A program made the translations under genes and the position numbers. From contig JNVV01000032.1 in assembly GCA_000733355.1 (NCBI GenBank), positions 391,134 through 455,133 on the forward strand: a DNA stretch of 64,000 bases. The letters run 5' to 3'. The notes below the pieces were generated by a model. That model was not told where the DNA came from and searched no databases. It saw nothing but the letters and a program-made list of their open reading frames with translations. This stretch comes from Falciphora oryzae (Eukaryota > Ascomycota > Sordariomycetes > Magnaporthales > Magnaporthaceae). Shown in pieces: positions 33,987-45,700 of this stretch. Each line of letters opens with the position of its first letter. Within the stretch, counting starts at the first letter, position 1.

Positions 33987-35430
33987 ATGAAGGGAGCGCC
34001 CGCCCCGCCGACGGCCACCCATTTGAGCCATCAATTGTCTGCACTTCTTCTCCTGATCCCAGCAAGCGAGATCTACTCATTTCCGGAAACCCCCAGCTCG
34101 TAAGCGTCCCCATCACCTTGGTCAAGAATAGCGGCCCGGATCAGATCCGGGGTTCACCTAAGCACCTCCGATGGGCAATACTATGTAGAGACTTTGTCAC
34201 CGCCTGTCTTCTACGTCACACCAAACCCCGCGGCCAACGAGGACCGGTCTCTCGCCACCCTTATCGACTTTCAGGGAGTGTCTTTGACCAGCATGAGCTA
34301 GACAGCACCGAACGAGCATTGGAGGGTGTCGACGACGTGTGGGATACAGGCTTCCCGGAAAGTCAGTCTATCGAGACGCTATTTGGTATGGGCGCGTTAG
34401 CGTCCTGACTGTAAAAACGGTTCAGTGATAACCCTTCGAGCTCGCCACGATGTGCAGATCGCGGACGAGCTCCAAAGGTCCCATCAGGTCATCGTTGTCC
34501 AGAAAGACCACAGGGGAATTGCTCCGGCGCCATACGCTATCCAAAGCCTCAGCGGAAAGGTCTTTCCTGCGTTCAAGCTTTACAGAGACTCCCACAAAGC
34601 TTTTGTGACCGGAGTCGTTGAAGACAGCGCCCATAGCGGGTCAACAACATACCGTGGGTCCGACCTTTACGATGCACGTCGGCAGCCGCGATCTCCGGAT
34701 TCGAGAATGAGCCATCGTCGACACACTGGCTTTCACCATCTTTCCTCGACTTTAGCACATTCCCGTCCCCTCGAGGCTATACTCGCCCCCGCGCCCCACA
34801 GAGAAGCCCCTGAGCGGACTCCGCTTCGCCGTGAAGGACGTCATCGACGTGACAGGCCTTAGTGCAGGCCGCGGCAGCGCAGCCTAGGCAGCGACGTACC
34901 CCGCACGCACATCAACGGCGCCGTCGGTGTCCCGCCTCACCGCCACCGGCGTGGTGCTGATCGGCAAGCTGCGGTGCGCACAGTTCTGCGGCGGCCAGGA
35001 CCCGCTCGAGCGCCTGGAGGAGGAGACACCCTGGAACCCGCGCGGCGACGGCTTCCAGAAGCCGCCAAGCTCTAGCTCTGGGTCCGCCGCGGCGGCAGCG
35101 GCCTACATATGGCTGGACTTCACTATATGAACGGACACTGGCGGCTCGATTCGGCACCCGGCCGGTGTGTGCGACGTTTTCGACCTGCGCCCGTCCTTGA
35201 TGGACGATACGGCCCTCGGCGACGACGGCGGGCTGGTAGTGTCGAAGCTTATGGATGTCGTAGGGCCGTTCACACGGTCCATGAGGACCATGCATGCAGT
35301 CACGAGGTGCATCGTCGGTCCAATGGACGATATCTTGCGGCGTCTTTACCTGGTGATCATGGTCGACTCGAGGGGGACGCCGAGCAAGGGGGGTGCGATC
35401 CTTGCCACCGTCCAGTAACGTCGGCGTCAC
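33987..35430 (+). pseudogene. Amidase-signature gene remnant, 3'-truncated
   Basis: Pieces of one amidase-signature protein lie in order but in changing frames. A possible signal-like start is at 33987. Then come DGQYYVETLSPPVFYVTPNP and RSLATLIDFQGVSL, stopped by TAG at 34299-34301. A shifted piece follows with SGKVFPAFKLYRDSHKAF. Then come [18 protein letters not shown] with the catalytic-lysine region, stopped by TAG at 34885-34887, and VVLIGKLRCAQFCGGQDPLE. The serine-rich stretch SSSSSGSAAAAAAYIWLDFT ends at TGA 35128-35130, and TDTGGSIRHPAG continues in the same frame. Similarity ends at about 35418, so roughly the last third of a normal amidase is missing. Intact relatives hydrolyse amides. 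This copy cannot make an enzyme. Confidence 0.8.
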
Positions 35431-35465
35431 GAACCCCAAGGCCCTTGAGGTTTTCCATCAAATAT

Positions 35466-37258
35466 TTAACAAACTAGAACGCCACGCAGGAATAGAGAGA
35501 CAGGGCGTGCGCATTTACGATCTCTAGCGGCAGCGTCCGGGACGTTTGTGGTGAAAAGGCCAAAAATGCTAGCAACGAACGAGCTGGGAAGGAAGACCAT
35601 GGACATGATCTGGATGATTCGCAGCGACTCGTTTTCCTTGATAGAGGCGCGCAAGATGGCGGCCGACTCGACGCCCATCTTTGATATTGACCTCGGAGTC
35701 GCGCTGGTTGATGAGGGCGTAGCACTCGCTGACGCCGATCCTGCTGCGCTTCTGGTACAGCCCCATGTAGGTCGAGATGAGCTCGACCTCCTTGACGAAG
35801 TTCACGAAGATATCGTCCACCGTCGACTATAGCGCCGCAGCTAGCCCCGACAGACTGCCAGCCCTGGCGAGATCAGAGAACCACGCGGACTCGGACACGA
35901 GCTTCTTGACGCTGGCTGTCAGGACGTCGTGGTCGGTCGAGATTTGGTGGATTTGCCGCGATAGGGTAAGGAAAGCCCTAGAGCGTCAGGTATAACCCCC
36001 GGGCGTGTGCATTTTTACAAAGTTTTCCTGGGGGGACAAACGGCGGTCCTTGTAAGCAACCACAGAACTACAGGCGTTGCGGAGAGTTGGGAGCTTCGCC
36101 ATTGGTGCAAAGGAACCGAAAACGAAGCAGCCACGTCATATGTCTCGCGAATGATGTGCTCCATGAAGAAGGCGTGGGCACCCAAGGGATGGTCCAGCAT
36201 GACGCTCGCCGCTCCCGCCCCGACGGCGTCCAGGAAGTCCCGTTTCAGCTTCACAGGAAGACGCAGCACGAGGTAGATCGCCGCCGTGGCGGCCAAGGAC
36301 GAATCCGGGCCCGAGGTCGCATCGGGCACGGTCGTGTAGTCCGACCACAGCGCAAAGCACTGAGAGTAGGCGACGTCTCGGGACAGCCCGCGGGACAGGT
36401 CCGCGGCTCGCTCGGCGGACGTGGCGCCCTGGGGCCGGTCCCAGGACGCCTGGCTGCACCTGCAATCGCAGCACGGCGGACCACCACACTTCTACGCACC
36501 AGAGATCAGCGCCCGCTCATCGTGTCATAGACTGTCCGTACGGAAAAGAGCTCTACTGACCATGTCTCATTGCTGAAGTCGACTGATGCATGTCCATCCG
36601 CCGGTGAAGCTGGCGACCAGGCATGTGCTGCCGTGAGAGGAGATCGAGGAAGCGCGAGCTGACCCTGAAGCGGTGGAAGACATCCTTGAGGATTTCCTCG
36701 GTCACCGGGAGCATGTCGGGCGCGTCTATGATGGAGTCAAGGAACCTGGGTACATGCGCCCCAGTTTTTTTTTTACATGTCAATGGATATATGAACCAAG
36801 ACCCGACAATGGAGTAATATGCGCCATGGATACGGGAGGCTGACTATTACAGAAAGCGAGCGCAAGCCCCTGGCTTTGGCGGTGCCTAAACGACCGTCAG
36901 AATCACTTGAATCACCACGAAACGTTCCTTGGAAGATTACACTTACAGCGAGCCACGCCTTTATTTCATCAGGGTCCCGCAAGTCCCACCTCACGGTTTC
37001 GCCAGCCCTGGTGATGTCGACGACGTCGACCCGCGACGACTCTTCAAACAGCTTCGAAGGCCCGTGGAGATCATTGTCCTGGGAGCCGATAAACAGCGGC
37101 TTTTCGAGGGACTGGCCTAGATGAACTGGCTCAGCGGGTCGATGCCTGGTGCCATAGACGTGCTGGACTGGCCGCTGCCGGACCTGCTCCCGAGCCAGGA
37201 TGCCGGCACAATCGCTGGTCACCGTCTTCGCCACAGCGAGCGGCTGCTTAGACGCCAA
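35466..37258 (-). pseudogene. CorA-like transporter family gene remnant
   Basis: Read on the minus strand, fragments follow the order of the fungal CorA-like family. LFIGSQDNDLHGPSKLFEES and VRWDLRDPDEIKAWLA come first, then RFLDSIIDAPDMLPVTEEIL, then SDYTTVPDATSGPDSSLAAT with LPVKLKRDFLDA. STDHDVLTASVKKLVSESAW follows and is stopped by TAG at 35827-35829. Next is FVKEVELISTYMGLYQKRSR with CYALINQRDSEVNIK. One extra base near 35679 shifts the frame into MGVESAAILRASIKENESLR and FLPSSFVASIFG. The conserved pore motif region (normally GMN after IFG) has become FGLFTT, and the second membrane segment is truncated. Intact members are membrane proteins related to magnesium channels. One frameshift and at least one stop make this a dead copy, although some gaps could be introns. 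Confidence 0.75.
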
Positions 37259-37861
37259 AAACTACCTAGACACCGGAGAGGGGCAGCAAAAATGCGGTGA
37301 GCCAGAGTAGTGAAGCGGCATGTGGTCCCATCCACGGCGATCTTGTCGCAAGAGCTGAAGGCATGTTCAGCCCGCTCAGTGGTGCCCGACTGGTCTACAT
37401 TAGGCGCCCGCCTGGGAGTCTTGGAGGTAAGGCTGTGACCAACCAGTCCACCTGAGGGAAATGGGTGCATTCGCGCAGACATGTGGCTTAGGCTAGGCCC
37501 AATGAGGCTAGACGCGGCCTCTGGGGATGTGCTTCCCGCAAAAGGTGGTGATTGGAAGACGCCAAGGTGAGGCCCGAAGATTTTGAGGAATGATGATGGC
37601 GTTAGCCTCCATTGCCAAACTAGCTCACATGGCCAGCCGTGCCAGCTATGTCATGAAGATGCTGGCGATGGATTCTCAACCTCTCTTTTTGTGGTCACGC
37701 ATGTTTCCCCGGCGACGCAAGCTTCTCTCACGAGCATGATCAGGACCGCGACATAATCAGGACTGGCCTGTCGTTTAAGAATGGGTATCAATTGATGAGG
37801 ATCATTACAGGCATAACACCCTCAATACGAAAACAACAAGCACAGCTCTGTCCTACCCCCA
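37259..37861. other. Intergenic, between the CorA remnant and the Zn2Cys6 gene
   Basis: About 600 bp. No coding sequence is supported. Confidence 0.5.
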
Positions 37862-39729
37862 CTACAGCGCCGTCAGGCCGACCCGCATCCTGGCCCACGA
37901 GATGCTCGCCCGCCACTCGGGCATGGCGGCGAACCCGTCGCCCAGCCTGCCGCGCATCTCGAGCAACACCAGTGCCTCCGAGATCTCAGCCACGAGGTCG
38001 CGGCCGATAGACCAGCGGCCCGACGAGCCCGTCCACCAGGCCGCGTTGCTCTCGTAGCCCATCAGCACGCCCCAGAAGGCAACCAAAAGCAGCGCGAGCG
38101 GCTCGCGGCGCGCCACGGCCGCCGCGAACTCGTGGCGGCCCAGCATGGGGAAGCTCACCCCGGAGAACTTGTACACGGCCCGCTGCGCGTCCGCGAAGGA
38201 CATGCGCAGGTAGAAGACGGTGTTCTTGTACATGTCGCGCCGCACCTCGGCCGCGGTCCGGGACGACTCGCCGCGCCGCTCCGCCTCGTAGTCGGGCGTC
38301 ACGTCGCTCGGGTTCACGAGGTTGGGCAGCACCTTGACGGTGCCGTCGATCAGGACCGAGTAGTCAGCCTTTGTGATGAGCGGCTCGGCGGGAGCGATCA
38401 GCTGCCTGTCCCGCCCGTGCGGGTCTGCCTCGTCGCCACCGCCCTCCGCATCGCCGCTCTTATCCGCGACCGGCGGGCCCGTGGCGGCGGCCAGGACCAT
38501 GAGCTTATCCAGAGCCGCGGCCGTGTCCTGGTCCAGCTCGTGCACGTCGGGCTGGCCGTGCGCGAGGGCCTGGGCGATGGACGGCCCCGCGGGGCTGGCC
38601 ATCAGCCAGCCCCAGTTGACGCTGACGATGCTGCCGGTGCCGTTGAGCAGCTCGAAGAGCGACAGCACGTGCGCGATGGCGCTGTGCGGCGCCGGGTCCT
38701 GGCCCAGCCCCACGCCGCCGTGCGCGCCCACGGCCTCGTCGCCGCCGGGGCCGTCGCGCCCCTCGCCCCAGAGGCCGCGCAGGCACTGCGGCATCAGCAG
38801 GTGCACGATGGCGGCGAGGAGCGAGGCGAAGTACAGCATGTGGTGGTTGTCGGGCCCGACGGTGGGCAGCGCCGCGCGGAACGCGTTGATGGAGCGGTCG
38901 TAGTACTCGATAGACGCGCGGATGTACCGCTTGTTGCTGGCCCGGATGCGCCGGCTGTTGCCAGTGGCCGCCATGCTGCTGCCGAAGCCGTCCGCGCCAT
39001 CCGACGACGACGACGACGACGACGTCTCGGTCATGACCTTCTCAAGCGCCGTGATCGCTAATAGCGCGTTGAGGAGGTAATCGCTTTTGAGCGCCTCGAT
39101 GGGTATCACAACCTGCAGGTAGTTCTCGTCGTTGGGCACCGAGATCAGGGCCTTGTACGTGATGGTCGACCAGCGGTGCATCAGCTCCAGGTCCAGCAGC
39201 CTGCCGACCCCGTCGTCGGCGGGTGCAGACTGCACCGCCCCCTCCGGCTGCTCGGCGCTCACCACCACTGCTGCCGCGCCCGACGATTCGGGGACCGGGG
39301 ACCTGTTCCCGGAGGGAGACGCGGAGCCCGCGAGCGCGGTTTGGTCGCCCCCGCCCCTTCGGCTCGGCGCCGCATCCTGCCCTCTTGAGCTGACGGCCGT
39401 GAGGGAGTTCTGGGATGACTGGGTGTAGATGCAGGTGCTCGTAGTTTCCCGCACCACACAGTTCAGACACGGCGGTCCTTGCTCATCGCACTTTTTGGTT
39501 TATTGTTTTGTCAGCACGTGTGCACAGGAGCGTTGAGATATCCCCAGCCCATCCAGGAAGGGATCGCGAGGGGGGCCCTCAGGCCATCGGCCTAGCCAGC
39601 CTATCGCCACCATCGAGTACACCGGCACCCGCACCACCCCACCGTGTATTATTCACGCACCTTGACGTGCCGTCGCTTGCAATTCTGACACCCTTTGCGC
39701 GATTTGCTGTGCGACTTCCTCTTCAACAT
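37862..39729 (-). CDS. Zn2Cys6 transcription factor
   Basis: Two exons on the minus strand, 39729-39661 and 39490-37862, 565 residues. The 170-bp intron (GTGCGT to AAAAAG) lies inside the zinc cluster. Splicing restores CQNCKRRHVKCDEQGPPCLN followed by the last cysteine, a perfect Cx2Cx6Cx6Cx2C cluster at C14, C17, C24, C31 and C34. The first exon alone is only 23 codons, too short for an ordinary gene finder. The rest is a helical regulatory region like that of Upc2/sterol-uptake-type fungal factors (LMHRWSTITYKALISVPNDE, then AFWGVLMGYESNAAWWTGSS), with Ser- and Gly-rich inserts. It should bind CGG-containing sites in the nucleus. Its targets are unknown and no cluster surrounds it. Confidence 0.9.
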
Positions 39730-40380
39730 CTTTTCTAATCCCGAGGCCTGCACTCGGACCCGACGTGATTGTGCTGGCGCTGATTTCTCGGAGGCGCATT
39801 CCTAGCGCCAAAGAGTTCGACTGTCTGGTGGGATTGAGGCTGGTTTTCACGCAACGGGCATTCGCCGCTGTTGTGGCTGTGCTGTGTTGGTCGTCCCTTC
39901 CCCCTGCTTATTTGCAGTGTGGCGCAGAGTCTTCCCCAGATCGCAGGAGTCAGAACTGGGCCAAAGGCAGATTGGACATTACACAGGACTAACCCAAATT
40001 GCCCCAAGCCTCCATAGAGCCAGCCTTCTTCTATTCTTATGGCCTCGTTGAAGCTCCCGTTCACTGACACGCGAGTGTCTTAAAGGCAGTCGGGTGAGAT
40101 CTTATTGAGCACGACAATGATTCCACAACTTTCCGTTCGACCCCAAGCTATCCTCTATGTCAAGGTTGGATGGAACGGATAGTCCGATGACGGGAATGGT
40201 AAGAGGAGCGTGAAAAGAAGCCTGCAAGATCGAAAGCTTTCTAGTTAAACTTCTAGGCTCATGCAATCGTTGAAGCTCGAGTAACTCAGGCTGCACATTC
40301 AAAGGATTCCTTCAAGCTGAATTGAATACCGGTAACAATAAGAAATAGTGATTTCAAGTCGAAGTAAGCAACCTGCGTCT

Positions 40381-40460
40381 GCCTACACGCTTGATTGTGC
40401 ACCGGACAGGTGACTATCACCTGATCATGATAGCTGCTGGTCCGATCAAGACGTGTAGGC
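40381..40460. repeat. Inverted repeat (80 bp hairpin)
   Basis: GCCTACACG at 40381-40389 pairs with CGTGTAGGC at 40452-40460, and TTGAT pairs with ATCAA just inside. The middle contains the small palindrome AGGTGActaTCACCT (40408-40422). Confidence 0.55.
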
Positions 40461-40495
40461 GAGAAGGCTTGCCGATGTGACGCTCTCAACCTTGT

Positions 40496-40635
40496 AGCTG
40501 AAATATCTCACAATGTTGTCTGCTTGAACATGCATACGTGCAGGAGAGTCTAAATGCACGGGTTGACTCTCCTGGCTGCTAACAACGAGGAGCGTGGTCA
40601 TTATGATTCTCTGCTTGCATAACTATATTTCAGCT
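40496..40635. repeat. Inverted repeat with nested hairpin (140 bp)
   Basis: AGCTGAAATAT (40496-40506) pairs with ATATTTCAGCT (40625-40635). Inside, CAGGAGAGTC (40541-40550) and GACTCTCCTG (40565-40574) form a perfect 10-bp stem with a 14-nt loop. It has the size and form of a MITE, but I see no clear target duplication. Confidence 0.5.
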
Positions 40636-41860
40636 CGCCGGTGACTGAGCGTACCACATTCGAAGTCGACGGATCCTACAGAGGCATGGCAAATGAAGAC
40701 GGACGGCGTTCTAGACTGGCTTGTGAGATAGCAGCTACGAGGGCTTTGAGGAGCTCAACGGACATGTGCCTGGTTTGCCTTGATGCCTTGTTGCCTTGCC
40801 GCCTGGCTTCCCGGCAGTTTTTCCCGAGCCACCAGGTCCGATGCGGCAAGTGAGGCTACTAGCGACCCAGGCTTGCATGATTTTTTATCAAAACCTGCAG
40901 CTTTTGGCGCATACCTGCATACTGGAGGCAAACAGTGGCAGAGTGGTCTGGCCCCCGCACGTGGTAGGTCGGCATCCGCCCGAGAGGGGGAAGGTGAGCG
41001 AGCGGAGGGGGTCTTCCAATCGAAGGAGCGGCTTCCCTGGCGAACCAGTTAAGCGTGCCAAGAGTGTTTGGGGAGGCCCGGCTCTCAGCTGGCCCTGCTG
41101 CTAGAGCAAACTTGGGAGGCTGGGTGAGGGAGCGCCCTTTGAGTCAGCGATGGTCGCTTTTCTTTGCGACCAACTAAGGAGCACTAGATCAGTGCCGATC
41201 TTCAGCTGACAGGATGCAACAATCAAATAATAATGAAGAGGAAGAGGCGGCGTCATCCAAGGAGGCCAGTCGTGGTTTGGATGGAAACGACCGCCCAGAA
41301 GCCTGCATAGACTATGCGCTGATGTCAGCAGCCCGTCCCTTCTTTTTTTTTTTTTTTTCCCCCTAAGGGATGCTGCTAATGCGGGGTAGGATGGAGGATG
41401 GGTGGGCGGCTGGTTTTGGGACCCTGCGTTTGTTTCCACCCGAGGTATTCTCCTAGGTGGACAGGTTACAAGATGGCTACAGCTCGGCCGGCCCTTTCAC
41501 GATCTGCACACGAATGACTTGCCAGAGAATCGTGTCGTGGCGTGAAGCTGTGCAGACGGCGTGGGAAGTCGGCGCTGAGGTTCCGAGGTTGTTTCACACG
41601 CCTGAGAGAGGAGGGTCCCATCACCAGTTGACCGACCGATAGACCGACCGACTGGGCAGGCAGTCTATCGTCAAAATGGCCGAGTGAGCTGCAAGACCGG
41701 GTAGGGATAGACGGGTCAATTGAGAGGGGCGGACAGCGCGCGCCCGCGCGTCCAGTGGCCGCGAGCCGAGCATGCAGTTCGAAAGGGCGAGAGAAAGGCG
41801 GGCGCCAAGGGTGATAGTGGCCTCCGACTATCTTGCTTCTACGCCGCACTGTGGCATGAT

Positions 41861-41881
41861 GTGTGTGTGTGTGTGTGTGTG
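41861..41881. repeat. GT dinucleotide microsatellite
   Basis: Ten GT units in a row. Likely variable between strains. Confidence 0.9.
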
Positions 41882-42374
41882 CGAGGTACGGAGCAAAGCG
41901 TGGGTGCACTTGATTATGGTGTGTGCAGCGCGTGGTCCGATCAACAGGCTCTCTGGCGCCTGCTTGAAACCATGGGAAAGACGGGTTTTTTTTTTAGGGG
42001 GTGGTGGCTTGCACAGGGTAAAGGGCCTTGATGCCGGCGCCGGCGCCGTTTGGGTGTCTTCAGCTGGGCTGGGGTGGAACAAATAAAGACAAGAATAAAA
42101 TGACGGTAAAGAAAAAAAACCCACGGACGACCTGGGCGTGCTCCAAGTCAGCGGATGCCTCCCACAAGACGATCGAGTACGTATCACGGCTGGAGCGACG
42201 GAACAGGCATCCGCGCTGGCGCCGATGTCCAGGTTCGGCCCCAAACAGGCCACGAGGTTCCTCGGCCAGGAAGTTCCCTCCTCGTCCGGGTCTCGATACC
42301 GAAGGGGTTGCGTGCGGTGGCGGGGGCAACGTCAGGAGGGACCTGTGGTGACGATCTATTTAATTTGAGATGAA

Positions 42375-42738
42375 NNNNNNNNNNNNNNNNNNNNNNNNNN
42401 NNNNNNNNNNNNNNNNNNNNNNNNNNNNNNNNNNNNNNNNNNNNNNNNNNNNNNNNNNNNNNNNNNNNNNNNNNNNNNNNNNNNNNNNNNNNNNNNNNNN
42501 NNNNNNNNNNNNNNNNNNNNNNNNNNNNNNNNNNNNNNNNNNNNNNNNNNNNNNNNNNNNNNNNNNNNNNNNNNNNNNNNNNNNNNNNNNNNNNNNNNNN
42601 NNNNNNNNNNNNNNNNNNNNNNNNNNNNNNNNNNNNNNNNNNNNNNNNNNNNNNNNNNNNNNNNNNNNNNNNNNNNNNNNNNNNNNNNNNNNNNNNNNNN
42701 NNNNNNNNNNNNNNNNNNNNNNNNNNNNNNNNNNNNNN
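42375..42738. other. Assembly gap (364 N)
   Basis: Unresolved bases. Frames reported across it are meaningless. Confidence 0.99.
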
Positions 42739-45700
42739 ATGGCAGGGAAAGCCCCGAAAGTGCAATGGGCCGAGCGACGCTGGATGGTGGTGGCAGGCGA
42801 TACCGGAAAGGGAGGGCGCCAGGCGAAGGGTGACAATGATTGCCCGGCGGACTTCCAAGGCCCCTTCCTTTCCGTTTGGGGGCTGACAAGGCGGCGGATT
42901 GGGAGTGGGTGCATGGGAAGAAAAACGGCACACACGAGGCGGGGAGGGGGGCGTGCAAGCGGGAAATGAACATGATGGATGATTCCATTTTGCTGCTTAG
43001 CGGGGACTGACGGGGCGACGAAATAGATCAATTGCATCCACCGCACCGCCGCCGACGCGAGATTTTTATGTGTTGTCCCAGCACTGTGCAGCCAGTCGGC
43101 CAGCCATTCATGATAACGACCAGCACAAGTTCCAGCAGGGAGGGAGGAGGGAGGGGATCCATCACCCCTGGCCTGACTCCGACGCCCTGCGCCGCGGGTG
43201 CACGCTTTGGCTCTGCTGGGCCAATGGCACCCGAGGCTCTTGGTGCCCCGCGATGGTCTGGTTCGGGCCCAGTCTGGACCCCGCGGCAAAACGCCGAGCG
43301 CGGATTGTGGTGATTTACCACTTTTGGATCGAGCGTGAGTGTGTGTGGATGGGTGCGAGTGTGCGAGTGTGCGATATGTGCGTGCCGATGCAATGTCACT
43401 TTGCTCCCAGCTATATTTGTTTGCAAGTGGGCGTCTTCACGGCCAGGGTGCAAATCAAAGCTGCTTTTCCGTGTGATTGGCGGGTTCCGGCCTCCAGCTG
43501 TCCATATCAACCCGCAAAGGGCAAAAACTGAGAGGCTGGCTGGCTGGGCTCAATGCTGATGGAGGAGGTGCTTTTGTCGTTGACACGACACTGTGCGGAC
43601 GACATTGAACGATATGCGAGCCGATGTTTCTGGACCGGGTTACCTCAAGTGTGCCTTTCTATTCTTATTTGCCTCTGTGCACAAAACACGGCCGGGCATA
43701 ATGATTATCTGCAGACGACGAGAACCGAAAAGGCGGAGCTGGCCTCCAAAAAGTATTGCCGTTTGTCTCAGCATTGGGGCTAGCTTTTTTGGCATCGTCT
43801 ACCATCCATTCCGCCCCACCCTGCTTGTGAGCAAGCCAACCTGCAATTCGAATTTGTCCGCAGCCAAGTGCGTTAGAGCGTGCGCCAGCAACAAGGCCTC
43901 CCTTGCCTTCTTGGTGGACAAGCCGGGCCTCATCATCCCTCCGCAAGGGTTGCAACAGCAAGCAGAATCGAGAAACTTGCCGGCCAATGGGTCCGGTGCT
44001 GAGTGGTAGTGCGCAAAGTGGCTTGGCTTCGAGTCGTCGCTGAGTGTGTGCATGACCGCAGGAGGAGAAAATCCCGCCGCCCACGCTGACGAAACCCAAG
44101 GATCCAATAGCCCAGCACGGTGGGGGGCCAGCCGAAAAAGCAGAGCGCTCGCCCAACCAACCGCACACCTCAGCGTCCACGCCACACAACCACAGACGCA
44201 CATACACACATATCGCTCACAAGCCCGTTCGATGTTGGGAGGAGGGGGAGGCAGTAACCTATCCCTAGGAGCCTAGCTCCCCGTGATGCATGTGTGCGTA
44301 CTACTCCGGACAGTGCCACTTTACTTTATAAGTGCGTAGAGTCTTTGCATACCACCTACACCTAGTTGGCTTCAGCAAACCACATACCCTGAGCCACACA
44401 CACCTCGTTCGATCAAGGCGAGCTGCTTGCATGCCCTCGAGGGGAAAAAAAAAGAGCAAACATCCCGGGCCAATCAGACATTCACAAGCAGCCACCCAAG
44501 TCACGGAAAACTCAACCCGGCGTTGGACGCAACGCACGCGCAAGCCATCCGCAGGTTTCTTCAAGTAGAGACATGCCTCCCCCAGGCTGCTGTTCGCCGA
44601 TCAGACTCTGCTGGTGGCGCGCGGGTACAGTCCGAGTTTGGCTGACGTGCCTTGATCCTTGGGCCGGGCCCAGGTGACTCTTTTTTTTTTTTTTTTTCTT
44701 TTATTTTTTTCCACGCCGTGACGGATAATGACCTTACTGTGTCCCGCTGTTTGCTTCGTATATCCACGGCCCCTTTCGGACCTGCAGCCGGTTTATCTCG
44801 GTCGCTGGGATCATGGCTCCTCCGAATTGTCAGGGTCTCGGAGTTGCCCTTGTCGCTTTTTCTAGCTGCGGGTGCGTGGTATGGCAAAGACATGGAGTTC
44901 CGTTCCCCTTTCGCTTTTCCGTTGGTGGCGACCATTTTATTTTCTTATTTTATCTTTATTTTCGGCTTGGTCGTCCTAGCCGCCCCTCCTCTATCTATCT
45001 CGGACTCGTGGGCCGAGCAAGGATCCAAAACCGGCCTTTGCCCTTCTCCTAAGAAGGTCGAGACATGCCTGTTATCGCGCCAGGCTGCCGTGGAATATAA
45101 ACCTCGTAAGACTGGACGGCGAGGGGACTGGGCAGCAGGACCCTGCCGAGGCTCGTGTGTTTGTGTCCTCCTGCCAGCCCGTCGCCGCCGCCGCCTCTCC
45201 AAGCCGAGACAGGGCCACGCAAGTTTTGAAGCCCGGATATCCCGATCCCGCCTCGTTTTTCTTTGGGCGAAAAAAGAAAAATCGTGACTCCACTTTCATC
45301 GATATCAAACGACGAACCACTTTCTCGGAGCTTTGCCTGCGTGCGTATTTTCTGTAGGTACCGTATGTGGTATGCACGTTACATTACATTACATGGAACT
45401 CGCCGCGCGAGAGCGGAAGCAGCTAGCCTGGCCACTGGGGGCACGGGTGACGTGACACATCAGATGCGCCAAAGACGGCCAATCCGGGTCGACTGTTTGC
45501 TACCTGCTCTTCGGAGCTGCTTCATTAGCTGGGACTGCGTTAGGCAGGCCAGACGAGTCTGGGACACGCAAGGCGGTGTGCGCCGTCCCACAGCCGGGGT
45601 GATTTGGTTCCTTCTCAATGCTTTGTTGGTGTCTTGGGGTCGTTGCAGGCGGAAACAAAAGTCAGCTGTGCCGGGGCAATGACCAGACGGGAACGGGCAG

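Larger units (their letters stand above)
39730..42374. other. Non-coding region up to the assembly gap
   Basis: About 2.6 kb without a convincing gene. It holds two hairpin-forming repeats near 40.4-40.6 kb and a GT microsatellite at 41.87 kb. Confidence 0.5.

Noticed and set aside
42184..43289. Frames running across the N gap
   Set aside because: They consist largely of unknown residues, so nothing can be said.
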